A stretch of 10,793 bases of DNA from the NCBI GenBank assembly GCA_937926325.1, contig CALAZQ010000159.1:1-10793 (forward strand). Reading direction: 5' to 3'. The notes beneath the pieces are model-generated. The model worked only from the letters and a program-made list of their open reading frames with translations. It searched no databases and had not been told where the DNA came from. This document shows positions 6,334 to 10,793 of this stretch, in pieces. Position numbers and translations under genes: made by a program. Each line of letters begins with the position of its first letter. The first letter of the stretch is position 1. This DNA is from an uncultured Planctomycetaceae bacterium (GTDB lineage Bacteria; Planctomycetota; Planctomycetia; Pirellulales; UBA1268).

Positions 6334-7585
6334 CGGGAACCTCCAGCGGGTCACGGCCAAGCGAGACGGCCGTCAGGTCGAGGGGCGGATGATCGGCCAG
6401 CCACGACTCGATGCCGGCGACGCTGAGGGCGTCGAGCCGCTCCAGGTCTTCGGCCAGGGTGCGGACGCGGCCCAGGTGATACCACTGCCGAGCCAGCGCT
6501 CCGGCGCGGGCGGCGGTCGACTCTTGCTGCATCACCAGGCCGCTCTTCGCCCGGGCTTTTACCCGGTCGAGCTCGTCAGCGGTGATCGAGCCTGGCAGTC
6601 GCCCGATCTCGGCCAGCATGACATCGAGCGTCTCCTGGGCCCGCTCGGCTGTCGTGCCGGCGTAGGCGATGGCGGCGGCCAGATCGCGGTGGGTCTGATA
6701 GCCCGCCGAGACGCTGTAGCAGAGCCCTCGCTTCTCGCGGACCTCGCTGAACAGCCGCGAGCTTGAGCCGCCCCCGAGCACCGACAGGGCTGCGGTCACC
6801 TTGAGTGACTCGGGGTCGCGGTAGGGAGGCACGCTCCAGGCGACCGCCACATGGGTCTGCTGCGAGTCGTGCGGCACATGACACCGGCGGGAACCGCGGT
6901 CGCCATTGGTCACGGGCGGGACGGGGGCGGCCGGCCAGTCACCGAAGAGTTGCTCCATTCGGGCCACGAAGTCCGGCCAGTCGATCCGGCCGGCGACGGC
7001 AATGATCATGCCGTCAGGCTGGATAAAGGAACTGGCGAACCGACGAACATCGGCCAGGGTGAGGGCTTCCACGTCAGCAGAGCGACCCTCGCTTGGCAGG
7101 CCCCAGGGGCTGGGGTAATGGGCCTGCCGCAGGGCGAGCATCGTGCGGTGAGCAGGGTCATCTTCAGTGCCGGCAAGATCCTGGAGCACCGTCTGACGGG
7201 CCGGCTCGAACTGGTCATCCGGCAAGGTGGGGCGGCGGAGGATGTCGGCGAAAATCGCCACCGCTTCCGGCAGCTGCCGGGCCACCATCGCACCGGCAAT
7301 GCTGCCATGGCTCATCGAGACCGACTGCGACCATTGCACACCGGCGTTGTCGAGGTCGGCCACGATCTGGCGGCTGTCACGACTGCCGGCACCCCGCAGC
7401 ATCAGTTCCCCTGTCAGGGTCGCCAGGCCACAGCAGGGATGGCCGCTGCTGCTGGGCATGAGGCTGTCACAGATGCCACCGGCTGGCAGATGAAATGAGA
7501 CCGAGACCGACTCGACCCCCGGAAGAAACTCGCCGAGCAGCGTGATGCCGTTGTCGAGCGTGGCGGTCTGGAGCGTCTGCTTCAC
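6317..7585 (-). CDS. M16B peptidase homologue without zinc motif, presumed non-catalytic partner
   Basis: This 422-residue M16 homologue has the standard two-domain layout, but the HxxEH motif is lost: the equivalent stretch reads GLATLTGELMLRGAG (53-67), with no histidine. The third zinc ligand is also absent, since VLEEI is replaced by VLQDL (133-137). It does keep the C-terminal motif SSRLFSEVREKRGLCYSVSAGYQ (275-297), with the Arg and Tyr (R283/R286, Y290) that bind substrate in M16B enzymes. It therefore looks like the non-catalytic half of a heterodimeric peptidase, like the alpha subunit of mitochondrial processing peptidase or bacterial paired M16B proteins. The start is a GTG at 7585 without a strong ribosome site; no better start exists in frame. 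It lies 20 bases after the GNAT gene and overlaps the catalytic subunit gene by 17 bp, forming a minus-strand operon. The Cys-Cys at 51-52 is unexplained. Confidence 0.87.
   Translation of the reverse strand: MKQTLQTATLDNGITLLGEFLPGVESVSVSFHLPAGGICDSLMPSSSGHPCCGLATLTGELMLRGAGSRDSRQIVADLDNAGVQWSQSVSMSHGSIAGAMVARQLPEAVAIFADILRRPTLPDDQFEPARQTVLQDLAGTEDDPAHRTMLALRQAHYPSPWGLPSEGRSADVEALTLADVRRFASSFIQPDGMIIAVAGRIDWPDFVARMEQLFGDWPAAPVPPVTNGDRGSRRCHVPHDSQQTHVAVAWSVPPYRDPESLKVTAALSVLGGGSSSRLFSEVREKRGLCYSVSAGYQTHRDLAAAIAYAGTTAERAQETLDVMLAEIGRLPGSITADELDRVKARAKSGLVMQQESTAARAGALARQWYHLGRVRTLAEDLERLDALSVAGIESWLADHPPLDLTAVSLGRDPLEVPDAISA
6340..6344 (-). promoter_or_regulatory. Ribosome-binding site of the catalytic M16 gene
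   Basis: GGAGG on the minus strand lies 6 bases before the ATG at 6333, within the last codons of the upstream M16 homologue. It decides the start in favour of 6333 rather than the in-frame TTG at 6360. Confidence 0.75.
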
Positions 7586-7605
7586 GAATGGCTGATGACG
7601 GGGTG

Positions 7606-8448
7606 TCAGGAGGTCCGAGAGGTTGCCAGCGGCTCAGAGCCAGCTGGCATCGTGGCGAGTTGACTCGCGACGGTGCCTGAGTCTGCCACATCGGCTGCCT
7701 CCTCGGCTACGACCAGGCCCGAAATGACCGCCGAGACCATGGTGGAGACCACGCCTCGCTTGCTGCGGGCCGCAGCGCCGGTCGGCCTGCTGGCAGCAGG
7801 CTTGAGCTGGCCCGCCGGAACCCCCAGCGGCAGTCGTTCGACGGTCGGTTGCTGCCGCTGCTGCTCGCGGCGGACCTGTTCGACGCTTTTATAAATGGTC
7901 TTGATACGGCGGAATCCCAGCCGGTGATAGAGCCGGATGGCGGCGGTGTTCTCAGCGGTCACCTCGAGGGTGGCCCGACGGACGCCCGCATCGCGAAACC
8001 CGGCCAGGGCCTCGCCGATCAAGCTGCTGCCCAGGCCCAGACCGCGGGCCGCCGGAAGGATGCCGACATTTTGGATTGAACCGAGGCCGGCCCGGTCGAT
8101 CACCCCCTGGATGGTGCCGCACCATTCCAGCGGGGTGAACCGGGCCGCTGCCTGGCTTCTGGCAGGCAGCCTGCGGGCGACCAGCCAGGTTGCCTCGGGT
8201 AAAAAGCCGGGCTTCCGCCGAATCTCCCGCATCAGTCGGCGGCAGCCCTCCAGCCGGCCCAGGCAGGGGAAGACCACAGCATCGATTTCAGCGCGGAAGG
8301 CGGAGAACTTCGTCCGGGCATGCACGTCGAGCAGTGCTTCATTCCAGGGCACGAACTCAAAGCCGGACGGCAGCCGGGGGGCCAGCCACCGTCGCTCCCG
8401 GATGAGGTCAACCTCCATCCGGAATCGCTTGAAATAGGTCGATTCCAA
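7606..8448 (-). CDS. GNAT-family N-acetyltransferase with unusual C-terminal tail
   Basis: This 280-residue protein has a GNAT core at about 120-185. Motif A, IQNVGILPAARGLGLGSSLIGEALAGF, carries the pyrophosphate-binding R-G-L-G-L-G (135-140), followed by LEVTAENTAAIRLYHRLGFRRI (161-182), the typical motif B. Such enzymes transfer an acetyl group from acetyl-CoA to an amine; the substrate is unknown. The N-terminal 110 residues (YFKRFRMEVDL, then FPCLGRLEGCRRLMREIRRKPGFLPEATWLV) form a distinct conserved-looking domain. Residues about 190-280 are a low-complexity, Ala/Pro/Ser/Arg-rich tail without recognisable fold. I chose TTG 8448 because GAAGGG (8461-8456) lies 7 bases upstream and the domain starts just after it. 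The ATG at 8418 would cut off the YFKRFR segment, and extending to 8613 adds 55 residues of non-protein-like sequence. It is the first gene of the minus-strand operon, ending 20 bases before the M16 pair. Confidence 0.82.
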   Translation of the reverse strand: MESTYFKRFRMEVDLIRERRWLAPRLPSGFEFVPWNEALLDVHARTKFSAFRAEIDAVVFPCLGRLEGCRRLMREIRRKPGFLPEATWLVARRLPARSQAAARFTPLEWCGTIQGVIDRAGLGSIQNVGILPAARGLGLGSSLIGEALAGFRDAGVRRATLEVTAENTAAIRLYHRLGFRRIKTIYKSVEQVRREQQRQQPTVERLPLGVPAGQLKPAASRPTGAAARSKRGVVSTMVSAVISGLVVAEEAADVADSGTVASQLATMPAGSEPLATSRTS

Positions 8449-8489
8449 TGGAGTACCCTTCGAGGAATTGAAACACCGCTCGCCTCTGA

Positions 8490-8517
8490 ACCTAAGAATG
8501 CCCTCCGCCGGCGTCAA
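8490..8517 (-). promoter_or_regulatory. Weak candidate promoter for the GNAT-M16 operon
   Basis: On the minus strand, TTGACG (8517-8512) matches the -35 consensus at 5 of 6 positions. It is followed after 16 bases by TTAGGT (8495-8490), a poor -10. The position, about 40 bases before the TTG start at 8448, is reasonable, but the -10 match is weak and the call is tentative. Between here and the palindrome near 8637 I see only a small GGTCC/GGACC hairpin (8587-8599). Confidence 0.2.
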
Positions 8518-8632
8518 CGCGCTGGTCACCGAACTGAAGGGGCGGCTGACGCGGCAGGCGACTGGGTGGCTTGGAGGGGTGGGGACGGTCCTGCGGACCA
8601 GAGGCCCGCTCACATGGCAGCACTCCGCAGGC

Positions 8633-8638
8633 TATACT
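8633..8638 (+). promoter_or_regulatory. -10-like hexamer upstream of the metal-transport operon
   Basis: TATACT matches TATAAT at 5 of 6 positions in an otherwise very GC-rich region, 57 bases before the binding-protein ATG. No convincing -35 is seen 17 bases upstream. It overlaps the left arm of the 42-bp palindrome by two bases, so a protein bound there could block polymerase. Confidence 0.45.
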
Positions 8639-8678
8639 TTTTGGTTCGTCAAAAAAACTTTTTTGAAGGCCCAAAAAG
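8637..8678. promoter_or_regulatory. 42-bp nested AT-rich palindrome, candidate metal-repressor operator
   Basis: Two inverted repeats share one centre (between 8657 and 8658). The outer arms are CTTTTTGG (8637-8644) and CCAAAAAG (8671-8678). The inner arms are TCAAAAAA (8649-8656) and TTTTTTGA (8659-8666), around a 2-base centre. All 16 arm pairs match, and the linkers add one Watson-Crick and one wobble pair. The element is 28/42 A+T in a strongly GC-rich window. It overlaps the -10-like TATACT, so the outer left arm would lie at or before the transcription start; this favours a DNA-level operator over an RNA hairpin. Zn and Mn ABC operons are commonly controlled by Fur/Zur or DtxR/MntR repressors, but I do not recognise this as a known consensus for either. 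Confidence 0.55.
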
Positions 8679-8694
8679 AAGTTCCGGCAAAGTG

Positions 8695-9633
8695 ATGTTT
8701 CAGCGGGTATTTGCATTGCTGCTGGCGGTTGTCCTGCTGCCGGCGGCCGACCATGCTGCCGCCGCGGTCCGGGTGGTCGCGACCACCACCGTGGTGGCCG
8801 ATCTGGTGCGGCAGGTTGGGGGCGATCGGGTGGTCGTCGAAAGCCTGATGGCCGACGGCGTTGACCCGCACTCCTACCGGGCGACGCCACGCGATGCCGA
8901 CCGGCTGCTGCGGGCCGACTTGATCGTCGCCAACGGGCTGCACCTGGAGGGCAAGCTGGCCCAACTGCTTGACCGTCTCGCTCGGCGGCGTCCGGTGGTG
9001 GCGGTCGCCGAGGCGGTACCGGAGGCGAAGCTCCTGCCGATCGGCAACGGGCTGTTCGATCCTCATGTCTGGTTCGACGCCGCCCTCTGGAGCCACTGCC
9101 CGGCGGCGCTGGCTGAGGCGCTGGCGAAGCTTGATGCCGCGGGGGCCGCCGAGTATCGGCAGCGGGCTGATGCCTATGCCGAGCGGCTGCGACAGCTCGA
9201 TGAACAGGTCCGGGCGCGGCTGGCGGGCATCCCACCGTCCCGCCGTGTGCTCATCACCGCCCACGATGCCTTTCGCTATTTCGGCCGGGCCTATGGGCTG
9301 GAGGTTGTCGGCGTGCAGGGCACCAGCACCGAAAGCGAAGCCGGGCTGGCCGATATGAATCGGCTGGTCGAACTCGTGGTAAGCCGCCGCATCCCGGCGG
9401 TGTTTGTCGAAACCAGCGTGGCTGATCGTAACGTGACCGCGGTCCGCGAAGGGGCGGCCGCCCGCGGGCAACCCCTGACCCTTGGCGGGCGGCTCTACTC
9501 TGATGCCCTCGGGCCGCCGGGCAGCGATGGTGACACCCTCGAGCGGGCGCTGCGTGCCAACGTTGACACCATCGTCAACGCACTTGCAGGAGAATCAGCG
9601 ACCGTCACGGTGGCCGGGGAGGAGACTCGGTGA
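8695..9633 (+). CDS. Zinc/manganese ABC transporter substrate-binding protein (TroA-like, cluster A-I)
   Basis: This 312-residue protein captures a divalent metal outside the cytoplasmic membrane and delivers it to the ABC permease. The N-terminus [24 protein letters not shown] is a Sec signal peptide with likely cleavage around residues 21-24; no lipobox is seen. The metal site can be read from family motifs: DGVDPHSY gives H59, DPHVWFD gives H124, [14 protein letters not shown] gives H190, and LYSDALGP gives D270. His-His-His-Asp is the TroA-like set; many manganese-specific PsaA/MntC proteins have Glu at the third position. [13 protein letters not shown] (206-218) is also typical. The His-rich loop of ZnuA is absent. 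Zinc or manganese is therefore possible, and specificity cannot be fixed from sequence alone. I chose the ATG at 8695 because the signal peptide begins there, although the ribosome site is weak; an in-frame GTG is directly upstream. The stop overlaps the ATPase start by 4 bp. Confidence 0.92.
   Translation: MFQRVFALLLAVVLLPAADHAAAAVRVVATTTVVADLVRQVGGDRVVVESLMADGVDPHSYRATPRDADRLLRADLIVANGLHLEGKLAQLLDRLARRRPVVAVAEAVPEAKLLPIGNGLFDPHVWFDAALWSHCPAALAEALAKLDAAGAAEYRQRADAYAERLRQLDEQVRARLAGIPPSRRVLITAHDAFRYFGRAYGLEVVGVQGTSTESEAGLADMNRLVELVVSRRIPAVFVETSVADRNVTAVREGAAARGQPLTLGGRLYSDALGPPGSDGDTLERALRANVDTIVNALAGESATVTVAGEETR
9618..9624 (+). promoter_or_regulatory. Ribosome-binding site of the ATPase gene
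   Basis: GGAGGAG lies 5 bases before the GTG at 9630, inside the last codons of the binding-protein gene. It supports the GTG as the true start and coupled translation. Confidence 0.75.
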
Positions 9634-10421
9634 CCGCGACGCTCCAGACAGCTGTTGCCGCCCCCTGGCTTGAGTGGCATGACCTTACAGTCGCCTACGG
9701 CCGCCGGCCGGTCCTCTGGAATGTTGACCTGACGATCGACCGGCCCTGCCTGTTTGGCATCATCGGCCCCAACGGGGCGGGCAAGAGCACGCTGCTCAAG
9801 GCGACCCTCGGCCTGGTGCCCACCGCCGGCGGCAGTGTGCTGTTCTGGGGGCGGCGGCTGGCCGAGGTGCGGCGACGGATCGGCTATGTGCCTCAGCGGG
9901 AGACGGTCGACTGGGATTTTCCCGTCAATGTGATGGATGTGGTGCTGATGGGCGCCACCTCGCAGCTGGGCTGGTTTCGCCGGGCCGGTCACCGGGAACG
10001 GGAACTGGCCCGGGACTGCCTTGACCGGGTTGGCCTCGCCGATTTGGCCCGCCGGCAGATCGGCCGGCTTTCTGGTGGCCAGCAGCAGCGGGTCTTCCTG
10101 GCCCGGGCGCTCGCCCGCGAGGCCGACATCTACCTGCTCGATGAGCCGATGGCCGGTGTCGATGCCGGTTCGCAGGAACAGATCTTCGGCATCCTGGCTG
10201 GCCTCCGGGATGCCGGCAAACTGGTGATTGCCGTCCACCACGATCTGCAAACCGCAGCCCGCTGGTTTGATGCGGTGGCGCTGGTGGACATGCGGCTGGT
10301 CGCCGCCGGTCCGACCGACGTGGTGCTCACACCCGAAAACCTCAACCAGACCTATGCCGGCCGGGCTGGCGTTCTGGATGAACTGGGGCGGGCGGTGGCT
10401 CGCGGGAAGCGGACGCCATGA
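9630..10421 (+). CDS. Zinc/manganese ABC transporter ATP-binding protein
   Basis: This 263-residue ATPase powers the metal importer from the cytoplasmic face. All nucleotide-binding motifs are present: Walker [10 protein letters not shown] (46-54), Q-loop glutamine Q89 in YVPQRE, signature LSGGQ (147-151), Walker B IYLLDEP (167-173) with catalytic E172, D-loop AGVD (175-178), and the H-loop histidine in VHHD (H204). The stretch [22 protein letters not shown] (88-108) is characteristic of ATPases of the metal-chelate group paired with TroA-type binding proteins. The start is a GTG overlapping the upstream stop (GTGA), with a strong ribosome site. The stop overlaps the permease start (ATGA). 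The first 11 residues precede the domain and look like a loose extension. The family call is secure; the metal is not determined. Confidence 0.95.
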   Translation: MTATLQTAVAAPWLEWHDLTVAYGRRPVLWNVDLTIDRPCLFGIIGPNGAGKSTLLKATLGLVPTAGGSVLFWGRRLAEVRRRIGYVPQRETVDWDFPVNVMDVVLMGATSQLGWFRRAGHRERELARDCLDRVGLADLARRQIGRLSGGQQQRVFLARALAREADIYLLDEPMAGVDAGSQEQIFGILAGLRDAGKLVIAVHHDLQTAARWFDAVALVDMRLVAAGPTDVVLTPENLNQTYAGRAGVLDELGRAVARGKRTP

Positions 10422-10793
10422 TGCCTGTTGCGATGCTTGGTGTAGGGCTGCCCTACAACACCCTGGTGGTGGCCGGCGGCGTGGCGGCGGTCGGCTGTGC
10501 CGCCGGCGTGGTCGGCACCCTCGCCGTGCTGCGGCGGCGGGCTCTGGTGGGCGATGCTGCCGCCCATGCCACGCTGGTCGGTGTTGCCGTGGCCCTGCTG
10601 GTGACCGGCCAGCGGAGTTTGGCGGTGCTGTTGGCCGGTGGCCTGGTTTCTGCAATTGCTGCGCTTGGCCTCTTGGTGCTGATCCGGCGGTTCACCCGCA
10701 CCCGTGATGATGCCGCCACGGCGGTGGTGCTGAGCGTTTCATTCGGACTGGGCATCGTGCTGATCTCGGGCATGGTGGCCCGCGGGGTGCCGG
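10418..10793 (+). CDS. Zinc/manganese ABC transporter permease (ABC-3 family), 3' truncated by window edge
   Basis: The frame is open from ATG 10418 to the window end, giving the first 125 codons. Sequence recognition is clear: [50 protein letters not shown] is the N-terminal half of an ABC-3 permease, including the conserved LVGDAxAHA motif that contacts the ATPase. Three hydrophobic segments are visible, at about 13-36, 50-63 and 69-88, followed by [25 protein letters not shown]. The start overlaps the ATPase stop by 4 bp (ATGA). A second ATG follows directly and could also be used. GGGAAG at 10404-10409 is a reasonable ribosome site, 8 bases before the first ATG. It forms the membrane channel of the importer. 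Planctomycete-type operons may continue with a second permease or a DtxR-type regulator, but that lies beyond the window. Confidence 0.9.
   Translation, partial: MMPVAMLGVGLPYNTLVVAGGVAAVGCAAGVVGTLAVLRRRALVGDAAAHATLVGVAVALLVTGQRSLAVLLAGGLVSAIAALGLLVLIRRFTRTRDDAATAVVLSVSFGLGIVLISGMVARGVP

Noticed and set aside
5458..6426. Open frame on the plus strand opposite the M16 genes
   Set aside because: The minus strand encodes intact M16 proteins over the same bases; the plus-strand translation is low-complexity and motif-free.
8449..8613. 55-residue N-terminal extension of the GNAT protein
   Set aside because: The added sequence does not look like a protein domain, and a good ribosome site stands before the TTG at 8448.
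9495..10655. Long open frame on the minus strand (386 codons) opposite the ATPase and permease
   Set aside because: The opposite strand encodes an ATPase with every ABC motif; the antisense product is Pro/Arg/His-rich without family features.
1..10793. Search for a defence system, CRISPR array, transposon, prophage or RNA gene
   Set aside because: No repeat-spacer pattern, transposase, integrase, nuclease, tRNA or rRNA-like sequence was found; the genes are ordinary envelope, peptidase and metal-transport functions.

Overview
This GC-rich window has densely packed genes, frequent GTG/TTG starts and short overlaps. It most likely comes from a planctomycete, probably a Pirellulales-like lineage. 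That placement is inferred from the gene set, the protein style and the OmpH/LpxC pair of a diderm envelope; there is no rRNA or other phylogenetic marker here.

The window has three blocks. Block 1 (plus strand, 1-3371) is an envelope cluster: the 3' end of an OmpH/Skp-type periplasmic chaperone gene, a complete lpxC, a Gfo/Idh/MocA-family oxidoreductase whose start overlaps the lpxC stop by 8 bp, and a small lipoprotein-like protein of unknown function. Next to lpxC, the oxidoreductase is a candidate UDP-GlcNAc 3-dehydrogenase (GnnA type), which would imply amide-linked lipid A chemistry; this is a hypothesis.

Block 2 (minus strand, 8448-3375) is read GNAT acetyltransferase, then a catalytically dead M16 peptidase homologue, then an active-type M16 peptidase, then, after a 187-bp gap, an ABC-2-type permease with a large extracytoplasmic loop and no ATPase gene beside it. 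The two M16 proteins look complementary. One has the zinc motif but lacks the C-terminal Arg/Tyr motif, and the other has the reverse, as expected for a heterodimeric M16B peptidase. The permease gene converges on block 1 with only 3 bp between stop codons.

Block 3 (plus strand, 8695 to the window end) is a zinc/manganese-type ABC uptake operon: TroA-like binding protein, ATPase, and the first 125 codons of the ABC-3 permease, each joined by a 4-bp stop/start overlap. Its promoter region holds the most unusual non-coding signal in the window: a 42-bp AT-rich nested palindrome (8637-8678) overlapping a -10-like hexamer. It is a good candidate for a metal-repressor operator.

No RNA gene, CRISPR array, insertion sequence, phage gene or recognisable defence system was seen. 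The non-coding gaps are all under 300 bp (530-639, 2633-2729, 4899-5085, 8449-8694). The content is mostly chromosomal housekeeping with several points worth checking.
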